DNA of 13,888 nucleotides from Sulfurovum sp. (lineage in GTDB: Bacteria > Campylobacterota > Campylobacteria > Campylobacterales > Sulfurovaceae), in contig DZAQ01000028.1 in NCBI GenBank assembly GCA_022729615.1, positions 1-13,888 on the forward strand, in the 5' to 3' direction. The position numbers and the translations under genes are program-made. The notes under the pieces were generated by a model. That model saw only the letters and a list, made by a program, of their open reading frames with translations. It was not told where the DNA came from and did not search any database. Below, piece after piece: positions 6,634 to 13,888 of the stretch. The number at the start of each line of letters is the position of its first letter. Positions within the stretch are counted from its first letter, which is position 1.

Positions 6634-9600
6634 ATGACTATCAGAAAAAGACTCAAAATAACCGGAATTGTTCCGATCGTACTCTTGCTGCTTCTTTCTA
6701 GTTATTTCTTGATAACATCGTATCAAAACTACGAAAAAGCAAATGCACTCAAAACGGTTCTCAACAATAACGCGCTCTTAAATGAAATGTTAGTACAAAC
6801 CGGGAAAGAACGGGGCTTGACTTCACTCTATCTCGGATCTGACAAAAAAAGCTTCTCCCAGCCCCTCCAAAATGAGAGAAAAGCGCTCGACGAATCGATT
6901 GCAAAGCTTCAGAAGAATCTTCAAACCCAGTCCAATCCTCTTTTCTCGTTCATTATTGATAAAAATCAGCTTCTTGACGCATCAAAATATAACGAACTCT
7001 TGGAGAATACCAAAAAAATCCCTGAGTTTAGAGCTCATGTAGATAGTGATAAGGCGGTATTCGTAGATATTTTTTTCAAAGACTATACTGAGCAGATAGC
7101 CACTCCTACGCTGAACAACTTGCTTCAAACGAACAATTTCGCGCTCAATACCGAAATTGCCTCATTGATCGCCACGCTCAACAAAATCGATATCGCCAAA
7201 GAAAATTCCGGTCTTGAAAGAGGTTTTGTCTCCTATTTTATAACCAAAAAAGCCTCAATGGATTTTGATGAAATTGCTCTTTGGGATAGATTTAAAACAA
7301 AAGCAAACGGATTTGATTCCAAAGAGATATCCGATGCTGAGATGCTCAGAAAAATCAATGAACTCTATGAAACACCTGAAAACAAGATGATGCTCACCAG
7401 TCTCGCAGAAACATCTTCAGCCATCCAAACCGATGTGGACAATGGGGACTATACTGAGGATCCGACAGATTGGTTTGCGCTTCAGACAAAAAAGATTACA
7501 CTTCTTTCAAAAGCTCAAACCATAGTTTCAAGTAAACTTTGGGAAAAATCTGATGCATATCTCCAGCAACAGCTTTTAACACTTATAGTCTCTACTTTGA
7601 TCTGGCTTTTTGCTATCTTGCTTGCATTTTTAGGATTTGCAACCACGAGAGATATTTCAAGAAATATCAAAGAGCTAGAGGGCGTTCTCAATAAAGCTGT
7701 TGACGAGATGAAGCAAGGCGACAACCTCAATTTTTCAGAAGCTGCTTCAATCGAAAATATTAATCTTGACACCCACGAAGGAACCAAAGAGGCTTATAGA
7801 TTCCTAGACAACCTTGTTGACACTGCAAAAAATGACAAAATGCTTGCACTGCAAGCCAATGAGGCAAAATCACTCTTCCTTGCCAATATGTCTCATGAGA
7901 TCAGAACACCGCTCAATGGAATTGTCGGCTTCACAGAACTTCTCAAAACAACTCCACTCGATGATGAGCAGAGAGAATTTCTCGCAATTATCGATAAAAG
8001 TTCTGAAAATCTTCTGAGTATTATCAATAATATCCTTGACCTCTCCAAGATCGAGAGTAATAAAGTTGAGATTGAGCATATCGCATTTGATGCTGAAGCA
8101 GAATTTAATAGCGCTGTTGAGACATATGGAGTTGCTGCGTCAGAAAAAAATATTGACCTCAATTTCTATCTTGATCCTACAATCAGCAAAAAACTCAAAG
8201 GCGATCCAACCAAGATAAAAGAGGTTCTCATCAACCTTATGAGCAATGCTGTTAAATTCACCAGCTACGGCGGGAAGATCAATGTTGAGATCAAGAAAAT
8301 TCATGACGGCAAAGAAGATAACAGAATTTACTTCAGCGTACAAGATAGCGGTATAGGTATGACAAAAGAGCAGCAGTCAAAAATCTTTACTGCATTTGCT
8401 CAAGCGGATGTCTCTATTACAAGAAAATATGGGGGAACCGGTCTTGGACTTACGCTCTCAAAACAATTTGTTGAGTTGATGGGCGGAGAGCTGGAGGTTG
8501 AGAGTGTTAAAGATCACGGAACCACATTCTTCTTCAGTCTGCCTCTCGAGGAACTCCCTTCAATCGAGACAGATCTTTTCAATGCCTTTACCTCTTTGAC
8601 TTTTGCAAAATATGAGCAAAAAATACCATCCAAATTGGACACTTACATTGATAGTTATCTTGAGTACTTTGGTCCAAATATTAAACTTTTTGAGTCTGTC
8701 GGAGAACTCAAAGATCTTAAAGATGCAGATATCTGCAAAAACTACTGGATCGATATCGATACTGCGAAACAGAATATTCTCGACGCGCTGCCCAATATCA
8801 AGAAATCAGAGCTTATTGTCATTGCCAACCTCACAAGCAGAGACAGGATCGAAAGTCTCGGTGTGCCGCAGGAGAATGTTCTCTATAAACCAATTACACT
8901 TACAAAGGTGAGAGAAGTTCTTCTTAGAAGTGCAAATATTTCAACGCAAAAAATTGATGAAGTTGCCAAGAAAACAGGTAATTATTTCAATGCGAATGTA
9001 CTGGTTGCCGAAGATAATATCATCAACCAAAAGCTCATTCGTCATATTCTAGAAGAATCCGGACTTGCTGTCGATATAGCAAATAATGGTTTGGAAGCAT
9101 TTGAAAAACGACGAAATAACGAATACGACTTAGTATTTATGGATATCCAGATGCCGGTCATGGATGGTATCGAAACAACTCACGAGATTCTTGACTTTGA
9201 AGAAGATGAGGATCAAAAACATATTCCGATTATTGCACTTACAGCCAATGCCCTCAAGGGAGACAAAGAGAGATTTTTAAGTGAAGGGATGGATGAGTAT
9301 ATCTCAAAACCCCTAGAGACATCTGAGTTACTAGCAGTGCTCAACAAATATCTTGCCGACAAAATTGTAGATAAAGATGAGATAGTTACAAAAGCCGAGA
9401 AGGAGAGCACTCAAAGTTACATCTCCAATGAGAAACCATCATTCCAATTGGACAAAGAGAGTGACGACAATAACACAATTTTACTTCCCTCTGATACTGC
9501 TGAGCAAAAGAGAGGCGATAAAATTCTTATTGCAAAACAGAGTCTTTTGGAGGCTCGAATTCTAGGTAAAATGGTCGAAAATCTTCACCAAGAATATACG

Positions 9601-9837
9601 ATTTTAAGTGATATTTCTGATCTTGAACATGAAGTTCTCAGCAATGAATATGGTATTTTATTTATTGACAATGATCTGCTTCCATCAAATATCAGCAGCA
9701 TTGAAAATGAAATTGCTATAATTGCTCTTTCAAATAGCGAGAGACAATTTCCAATCAATGTAAAGTATGGTGAATCAACCTCACATATACTCTCCAAAGA
9801 TTCACTTGAAGCGATCATCAATAGGTACAAAAGCTAA
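6634..9837 (+). CDS. NIT-domain hybrid histidine kinase with three receiver-like modules
   Basis: A 1067-residue inner-membrane sensor kinase. Two membrane segments (about 8-29 and 314-336) bound a periplasmic helical region with ERG motifs at 59-61 and 195-197, typical of the NIT (nitrate/nitrite-sensing-type) domain. The ligand cannot be read from sequence. A HAMP-like/coiled segment (about 337-400) leads to HisKA with SHEIRTPLNG (H421) and HATPase with N538, DSGIGM (571-576) and GGTGLGL (600-606). Receiver 2 (about 788-908) is canonical: E793/D794, D837, T870, K892. About 650-768 and 962-1067 look like two further receivers: the first keeps D707 and YKP (K752) and the second keeps FID (D1012), but neither has the paired acidic residues at the end of strand 1. 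AGGAGA precedes the ATG. Phosphate should pass H421 to D837, then to the Hpt H375 of the preceding gene. Confidence 0.93.
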   Translation: MTIRKRLKITGIVPIVLLLLLSSYFLITSYQNYEKANALKTVLNNNALLNEMLVQTGKERGLTSLYLGSDKKSFSQPLQNERKALDESIAKLQKNLQTQSNPLFSFIIDKNQLLDASKYNELLENTKKIPEFRAHVDSDKAVFVDIFFKDYTEQIATPTLNNLLQTNNFALNTEIASLIATLNKIDIAKENSGLERGFVSYFITKKASMDFDEIALWDRFKTKANGFDSKEISDAEMLRKINELYETPENKMMLTSLAETSSAIQTDVDNGDYTEDPTDWFALQTKKITLLSKAQTIVSSKLWEKSDAYLQQQLLTLIVSTLIWLFAILLAFLGFATTRDISRNIKELEGVLNKAVDEMKQGDNLNFSEAASIENINLDTHEGTKEAYRFLDNLVDTAKNDKMLALQANEAKSLFLANMSHEIRTPLNGIVGFTELLKTTPLDDEQREFLAIIDKSSENLLSIINNILDLSKIESNKVEIEHIAFDAEAEFNSAVETYGVAASEKNIDLNFYLDPTISKKLKGDPTKIKEVLINLMSNAVKFTSYGGKINVEIKKIHDGKEDNRIYFSVQDSGIGMTKEQQSKIFTAFAQADVSITRKYGGTGLGLTLSKQFVELMGGELEVESVKDHGTTFFFSLPLEELPSIETDLFNAFTSLTFAKYEQKIPSKLDTYIDSYLEYFGPNIKLFESVGELKDLKDADICKNYWIDIDTAKQNILDALPNIKKSELIVIANLTSRDRIESLGVPQENVLYKPITLTKVREVLLRSANISTQKIDEVAKKTGNYFNANVLVAEDNIINQKLIRHILEESGLAVDIANNGLEAFEKRRNNEYDLVFMDIQMPVMDGIETTHEILDFEEDEDQKHIPIIALTANALKGDKERFLSEGMDEYISKPLETSELLAVLNKYLADKIVDKDEIVTKAEKESTQSYISNEKPSFQLDKESDDNNTILLPSDTAEQKRGDKILIAKQSLLEARILGKMVENLHQEYTILSDISDLEHEVLSNEYGILFIDNDLLPSNISSIENEIAIIALSNSERQFPINVKYGESTSHILSKDSLEAIINRYKS

Positions 9838-9849
9838 GGAGGCAAAAAA

Positions 9850-10215
9850 ATGGGTATAAATGTATTAATTGTAGATGATGATATGATTAACAGAATGCTC
9901 CTCAAGGCACTGCTTAGAAAAAATCCCAAGGTAAGCGGGATCGTCGAAGCAGAAAACGGATCTGACGCACTAGAAAAACTTAGAAGCAGAGATGATATTC
10001 ATATGATTCTTCTTGACATTATGATGCCGATACTCAATGGAATTGAGTTTTTGAAAATATTTCGTGCCGATATGGTCAATAGTAATATTCCCATCATCGT
10101 CCTCACAACGGATGACACAAAGAAGACAGAGGTTTTTGATAATGGAGCAAACGACTTTTTGAGAAAACCGATAATAGAAAAAGATCTCTCACGCGTTATC
10201 GATCAATGGAGTTAA
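9850..10215 (+). CDS. Single-domain CheY-like response regulator
   Basis: A 121-residue receiver domain and nothing else. All phosphorylation residues are present: the DDD cluster at 9-11, phospho-acceptor D56 in LLDIMMP, T86 in IVLTTDD and K106 in LRKPI. There is no DNA-binding or enzymatic output, so it must act by binding another protein or serve as a phosphate sink or carrier. It starts 12 bases after the hybrid kinase stop; AAGGAGG overlaps that stop codon and gives a strong ribosome site. As the last gene of the PAS–Hpt–kinase operon it is the likely terminal acceptor of the relay from the Hpt His. It is not a chemotaxis CheY by context, since no che genes are nearby, though an effect on the flagellar motor cannot be excluded. 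Confidence 0.93.
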   Translation: MGINVLIVDDDMINRMLLKALLRKNPKVSGIVEAENGSDALEKLRSRDDIHMILLDIMMPILNGIEFLKIFRADMVNSNIPIIVLTTDDTKKTEVFDNGANDFLRKPIIEKDLSRVIDQWS

Positions 10216-10230
10216 TCTAACAATTTTTTT

Positions 10231-10253
10231 ATCATAGGCGACTTGTCTATGAT
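10231..10253. terminator. Hairpin between convergent response-regulator and lon genes
   Basis: ATCATAG and CTATGAT form a perfect 7-bp stem, extended by G-T, C-G and G-T pairs to 10 bp around an ACT loop. It lies 15 bases after the response-regulator stop. Unusually, the run of seven T lies before the stem on the plus strand, and no T-run follows in either direction. It is therefore not a textbook intrinsic terminator and may instead protect the 3' end of the operon mRNA or act with Rho. Confidence 0.4.
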
Positions 10254-10326
10254 TGATATTAAGGCGCTTCTAAAAATTCAATAATAGACTGCCACAGTTT
10301 TTCAAAGCCTTGCAACAACGGGGATT

Positions 10327-10355
10327 TGTCATTGCGAGCGAAGCGCGGCAATCTA
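10327..10355. repeat. REP-like palindromic element (TGTCATTGCGAG...GGCAATCT type)
   Basis: The core reads GTCATTGCGAGCGAAGCG followed by CGGCAATCT. ATTGC (10331-10335) and GCAAT (10348-10352) are inverted arms around a GC-rich centre. I recognise this as the widespread family of short extragenic palindromes found between genes in many bacteria. It is GC-rich in an otherwise AT-rich 157-base gap and sits just beyond the 3' ends of two convergent genes, the usual place for such elements. Only one copy is in the window, so its repetitive nature here rests on recognition. Confidence 0.6.
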
Positions 10356-10372
10356 GTTTATAGAGGTGTCCA

Positions 10373-12790
10373 TTAGATTAAAACCTCTTTCAATACATCT
10401 TCGATTCTTTTTACCGGAACAATTTGCATATTTTCTTTGACCTCATTAGGTATCTCCTCTAAGTCTCTTTGATAATTTTTCTGAGGTATCAATGCTTTTG
10501 TTATCCCGACTTTGTATGCCGCGATGAGCTTCTCCTTGAGACCTCCGATAGGCAGCACCTTCCCTGAAAGCGTCAACTCCCCCGTCATGGCTACTTTATT
10601 GTCCACCCTTTTATCGCTCAAGATCGAAGCAATGGCGACTGCCATCGTTATACCCGCGCTTGGACCGTCCTTGGGTGTTGCGCCTTCAGGCACATGTATG
10701 TGAAGGTCATAGCGTTTGTACACTTCGCTTGCATCTACTTCAATTTCGTCACTGCTCTCTTTGATGGTATGAGGAATACTCTCTTGGGGAACCTCAAGTA
10801 CATTATTATCGATCAAGATCTTGACTACGCTCAAAGCGATTCTTGCCGACTCCTTCATGACATCACCCAGACTTCCGGTGAGCTGCATCGCCCCCTTGCC
10901 TTTGATCTTGATCGCCTCAATCGTAAGCACATCACCGCCAACAGCTGTCCACGCCAAACCATTGACGATTCCAATCTGCGGCTGATCTTCTACGGGTGAT
11001 ATTTCAAAAATCTTCTTCTCCGCGTACTTATCGAGATTCTTTAGAGTGATAGATATCTTATTTTTTTCTCTATTTTCAAGCAGTTCTCGCGCGCTCTTCC
11101 TCATAAGAGAAGCCAATTTTCTGCGAAGATTTCTTACGCCCGGTTCTCTCGTGTACTCCTCGATAAGAAGCTTCAGCGCAGAACCGGAGAGAGAGAATTC
11201 ATCTTTCCGCAATGCATGTTTTTTGAGCTCCTGGGGTATCAAATAGCGCTGCGCTATCTCAAATTTCTCATTTGGCGTATAGCTGTTGAGTGAAATGAAC
11301 TCCATTCTATCTCGCAAAGGCGCCGGAATTCGCCCCACATCATTGGCTGTAGCGATAAATATAACTTTGCTCAAATCTATTTGGAAATTGAGATAATAGT
11401 CACGATAATTGGTGTTTTGTTCAGGATCAAGTATCTCCAGAAGCGCAGCAGTCGGATCCCCTCTTTGACTTCGACCCACTTTGTCGATCTCATCGAGCAC
11501 AATCACGGGATCCATTGTTTTGGCCTCTATGATCCCTTGTACCAGCCTTCCGGGCATAGCGCCGACATAAGTTCGGCGGTGTCCCCGAAGCTCATTGACA
11601 TCCTCCATGCCCCCAAGGGCGATCCGTACAAGCGGACGCTTCAACGCAGTCGCTATAGAGTTGGCAAGAGATGTTTTCCCGACACCCGGAGGTCCTGTAA
11701 AACAGAGGATAACCCCTTTGGCATCACCCTGCTTCACCCCTCTGAGCTCCGCAAGCTCTCGAACAGCAAAAAACTCTACGATGCGCTCTTTTGGTTTCTC
11801 TAGGGAGTAGTGATCTTTATTGAGTGTATTTGCAACATCCTGCACACTCAGCCTTTTTTTGGCATTTTTCCCAAATGGGATCTCAAAAACAAGCTCCAAA
11901 TAGCTTTGCAAAATATTCGCATCGGCGCTATCAGGATGGGTTCGCTTCAGCCGATCGAGCTGTTTTTTGACTTCGATATAGGCATCTTCTTTCACATACT
12001 CTTTTATAGACTGCAGCTTCTCGTGAAAAATCGCAATCTCCTCTTCCCTTTGGGTATCTACACCCAGATCCTTTTGTATCTGCTTGAGCTGCTCTTTGAG
12101 AAAATACTCTTTATTGGTCTGTTCGATTTTTGAATGCACTTTATTGCGAATCTCTCGCTGTATTTTTGCAGACTCGATCTCTTCGATGATGATGTCAACA
12201 AGCGCAAGCAGACGAGTCTCAATATGACTCTCTATATAGAGTTCGTAGGCTCTTGTTTTTTTCAACTTGAGCATCGAAGAGACAAGATCGGCTATGCGAT
12301 GCGGCTCATCATTCTCCTCGATGGTCTTGAGCAAATCAGCCGGAAAAGCGCTGCTGACAGTAGAGAGCTGTTTGATTTTGTCCCGCAATATATCCATCAA
12401 AGCATCTACCTTGAGTTGATTGTAGGGTTCGCTCTCAACGATATTGATCAGTGCACGCGGAAAATCCCCCTCATACGGCTGAGAGATCACACCGCGAGCC
12501 AACCCTTGGAAGAGTATCTTCACGCGTCCGTCAGTGATATGCACTTTTCGCATGATAGAGCCTACTACACCGTATGTATAGATAGACTCAAAACTCCGTT
12601 CACCCTCATGCCCTTCTCTGGTTGAGACTACAAACAGGAGCGAATTGTGCTCCATGGCATAAGTTGCCGCGTCAATATCCTCTTGTGCGCTCAAAAAAAT
12701 CGGGCTGATCATAAATGGATAAAAAAAGAGGCTATCCTCAACTACTACCGGCAAGACAGTAGGAAATCTATCATAATCACTCAGCTGCAT
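10373..12790 (-). CDS. lon: ATP-dependent protease LonA
   Basis: Cytoplasmic AAA+ serine protease that degrades misfolded and regulatory proteins. Domains, numbered from the ATG at 12790: N-terminal substrate-binding LON domain at about 1-200, coiled-coil linker at about 205-290, AAA+ module with Walker A GPPGVGKTS (Lys 372) and Walker B VIVLDEID, and a C-terminal S16 protease domain with the Ser-Lys dyad S711 (KDGPSAGIT) and K754 (GGLKEKL), 43 residues apart as in E. coli. The 805-aa length is normal. The frame can start at a TTG at 12799, which would overlap the bamD stop by 8 bases, but the ATG at 12790 gives MQLSDYDRFP, the form expected for the family, one base after the bamD TAA. Either way the gene is probably translationally coupled to bamD, as no strong ribosome site is seen. 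Confidence 0.97.
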   Translation of the reverse strand: MQLSDYDRFPTVLPVVVEDSLFFYPFMISPIFLSAQEDIDAATYAMEHNSLLFVVSTREGHEGERSFESIYTYGVVGSIMRKVHITDGRVKILFQGLARGVISQPYEGDFPRALINIVESEPYNQLKVDALMDILRDKIKQLSTVSSAFPADLLKTIEENDEPHRIADLVSSMLKLKKTRAYELYIESHIETRLLALVDIIIEEIESAKIQREIRNKVHSKIEQTNKEYFLKEQLKQIQKDLGVDTQREEEIAIFHEKLQSIKEYVKEDAYIEVKKQLDRLKRTHPDSADANILQSYLELVFEIPFGKNAKKRLSVQDVANTLNKDHYSLEKPKERIVEFFAVRELAELRGVKQGDAKGVILCFTGPPGVGKTSLANSIATALKRPLVRIALGGMEDVNELRGHRRTYVGAMPGRLVQGIIEAKTMDPVIVLDEIDKVGRSQRGDPTAALLEILDPEQNTNYRDYYLNFQIDLSKVIFIATANDVGRIPAPLRDRMEFISLNSYTPNEKFEIAQRYLIPQELKKHALRKDEFSLSGSALKLLIEEYTREPGVRNLRRKLASLMRKSARELLENREKNKISITLKNLDKYAEKKIFEISPVEDQPQIGIVNGLAWTAVGGDVLTIEAIKIKGKGAMQLTGSLGDVMKESARIALSVVKILIDNNVLEVPQESIPHTIKESSDEIEVDASEVYKRYDLHIHVPEGATPKDGPSAGITMAVAIASILSDKRVDNKVAMTGELTLSGKVLPIGGLKEKLIAAYKVGITKALIPQKNYQRDLEEIPNEVKENMQIVPVKRIEDVLKEVLI

Positions 12791-12791
12791 A

Positions 12792-13436
12792 TTAGTCAAA
12801 CACCCTGCTCAAGATACCTTTATTTGGAAGCTCAATATCGGTTATTTTAAACGGTGATTGGGCGTTTTTTGCTCGATATATCTTGGCGCCGTCGTCTTTA
12901 TTGACGCGATTATAGAGCGCTGCGATATTTTCATTGAGAAGATATTGGCTCATATGCAATCTTGCTATGATAGTTTTTACGAGAGGATCATAGTTTGAAT
13001 CGGGATGACGCAAAACAAATTTTTCGGCATTGCCCAGCGTATCCATCATCAATTTTTGATCTTTATTGACATCTTTGATACCCAAAAATGCCGATTTGAT
13101 CTGCATAAAATCCGCATATTCCCGCCCTTCACTCGTCGCAAATCGTTTGTTGTACTCCTCAAAATAGAAATTTGCCAACAAATACTCCTCCTCATCCATG
13201 TGACCATGCGCAAGCATCATGATTGATGTAGGCAAAAGAGGAGAGCGAAGATGCTCGCTTTTGAGCGAAAGATAGTACTCATCAGCTTTCTCAAGATTGG
13301 AATTTCCGATAGATTCTGCAATTTTTTTGTACCAGTAAAGCGCCGGTTTATTATACTCGCTTACATCATCCTTCTCTCCCAAACATCCGGAGAGCAAAAA
13401 TGCGGCAGCTAATGACAACAGAAGAGTCTTTTTCAT
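12792..13436 (-). CDS. bamD: Outer-membrane assembly lipoprotein BamD
   Basis: A 214-residue lipoprotein with signal peptide MKKTLLLSLAAAFLLSGC; the lipobox Cys is residue 18. The mature part is all helical, with TPR-like repeats (ALYWYKKIAESIGNSNLEKA, YLLANFYFEEYNKRF, LGNAEKFVLRHPDSNYDPL), matching the BamD/ComL subunit of the BAM complex, which inserts beta-barrel proteins into the outer membrane. The HPDSNY pattern and the hairpin periodicity are typical of BamD. AGGGG lies 6 bases upstream of the ATG. It is the first gene of a bamD–lon transcript; the promoter must lie in the roughly 100-base gap shared with the divergent proC. A candidate AT-rich -10 can be seen there (near 13460 on the minus strand), but it is not convincing. 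Confidence 0.88.
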   Translation of the reverse strand: MKKTLLLSLAAAFLLSGCLGEKDDVSEYNKPALYWYKKIAESIGNSNLEKADEYYLSLKSEHLRSPLLPTSIMMLAHGHMDEEEYLLANFYFEEYNKRFATSEGREYADFMQIKSAFLGIKDVNKDQKLMMDTLGNAEKFVLRHPDSNYDPLVKTIIARLHMSQYLLNENIAALYNRVNKDDGAKIYRAKNAQSPFKITDIELPNKGILSRVFD

Positions 13437-13500
13437 ATTTTACCCCTAATAATTTCTCCTTTTATAATATCTTAAAGTATGTAAAAACCTAATGATGTTT

Positions 13501-13509
13501 TGCTATAAT
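13501..13509 (+). promoter_or_regulatory. Extended -10 promoter of proC
   Basis: TGCTATAAT is a perfect extended -10, the same nine bases as the element at 2394-2402. No consensus -35 is apparent. The expected start is about 13516, giving a leader of about 23 bases that contains the AAGG ribosome site. Confidence 0.6.
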
Positions 13510-13538
13510 AGAGTCACTAGAGAGCTGAAGGTATGGAT

Positions 13539-13888
13539 ATGAAACTTACAATTATTGGAAGCGGGGCTATGGCAACTGCCCTTGCAGATGGGCTAATGGG
13601 GCGATATGAGCTTGAGTTTGTACTCCGAGACAGAAGCAAAATGGAGATATTTGCAACCAAATATCATGCACCCTCTTCCCTGCTCAACCAAACAGATATT
13701 ACTGACAAAAATATCCTCCTCTGCGTCAAACCTTATGCGCTTGATGCCGTCTCCAAAGAGTTGAGTGGCAAAGCGCGCGCGCTCTACTCCATCCTAGCCG
13801 GCACGCCCATAGAGCTGCTCCGCTCAAAGATAAAAGCCGATTATACCATCAGGGCTATGCCAAATATCGCTGCGGCATTCGGTGCATC
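13539..13888 (+). CDS. proC: Pyrroline-5-carboxylate reductase (partial, C-terminal part off the right edge)
   Basis: Reduces 1-pyrroline-5-carboxylate to L-proline with NAD(P)H, the last step of proline synthesis. About 116 N-terminal residues are present. Seen: the Rossmann nucleotide site MKLTIIGSGAMATAL at the very start, then NILLCVKPYAL, the strand entering the VKP motif of ProC, then the SILAGTPIELL strand and RAMPNIAA, a match to the conserved RxMPN motif. Full-length ProC is about 255-270 residues, so more than half is missing. An ATG at 13533 lies only one base after the AAGG ribosome site, while the ATG at 13539 is 7 bases away and begins the family's usual MKLTIIG, so I chose 13539. 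Confidence 0.92.
   Translation, partial: MKLTIIGSGAMATALADGLMGRYELEFVLRDRSKMEIFATKYHAPSSLLNQTDITDKNILLCVKPYALDAVSKELSGKARALYSILAGTPIELLRSKIKADYTIRAMPNIAAAFGA

Noticed and set aside
12134..12625. 163-residue open frame on the plus strand
   Set aside because: Antisense to the lon N-terminal domain; no supporting start or motif.
1..13888. CRISPR array, tRNA, rRNA, insertion sequence or attachment-site repeats
   Set aside because: No regularly spaced repeats, cloverleaf, transposase or long direct repeats were seen on reading the window.

Overview
The window looks like a chromosomal segment of a free-living Campylobacterota (epsilonproteobacterium), probably near Sulfurimonas, Sulfurovum or Sulfuricurvum. 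This is inferred from protein style (the UvrC, BamD and LonA sequences, the Aer/CetB-like lone PAS protein, the NIT-type hybrid kinase), from the lon–bamD–proC neighbourhood, and from promoters that carry a strong extended -10 without a clear -35. No rRNA, tRNA, CRISPR array or transposase is visible.

Layout. Positions 1-2438 (minus strand): a probable operon transcribed leftward, with a 44-residue lipoprotein, nadB (L-aspartate oxidase) and nhaD (Na+/H+ antiporter, running off the left edge). Positions 2409-4696 (plus): a DUF721/DciA-like gene and uvrC, overlapping by one base in TAGTG. The 5' ends of the lipoprotein gene and the DUF721/DciA-like gene overlap by 30 bases on opposite strands. 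A consensus extended -10 lies so close to the second gene that its mRNA should be leaderless. Positions 4897-10215 (plus): a tightly spaced four-gene signalling operon. Positions 10216-10372: a hairpin and a REP-like palindromic repeat between convergent genes. Positions 10373-13436 (minus): bamD and lon, transcribed leftward. Position 13539 to the end (plus): the start of proC, with its own extended -10 promoter.

The signalling operon is the most interesting part. It encodes (1) a free-standing PAS protein with the FAD-site residues of Aer, (2) a soluble protein with an N-terminal PAS-like segment, an acidic linker, a degenerate Hpt-like bundle in which Gln takes the place of His, and a C-terminal true Hpt domain, (3) a membrane hybrid histidine kinase with a periplasmic NIT-like domain, HisKA/HATPase and three receiver-like modules of which only the middle one has the full phosphorylation pocket, and (4) a single-domain CheY-like response regulator. 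Together they contain every step of a His-Asp-His-Asp phosphorelay. No DNA-binding, GGDEF or other enzymatic output domain is present, so the output must be by protein-protein contact or lie elsewhere. In hand-counted samples the operon is clearly more AT-rich than its neighbours, and it ends at the hairpin and repeat, which fits an acquired or fast-evolving module.

The remaining genes are housekeeping: NAD synthesis (nadB), ion homeostasis (nhaD), nucleotide excision repair (uvrC), outer-membrane assembly (bamD), ATP-dependent proteolysis (lon) and proline synthesis (proC).
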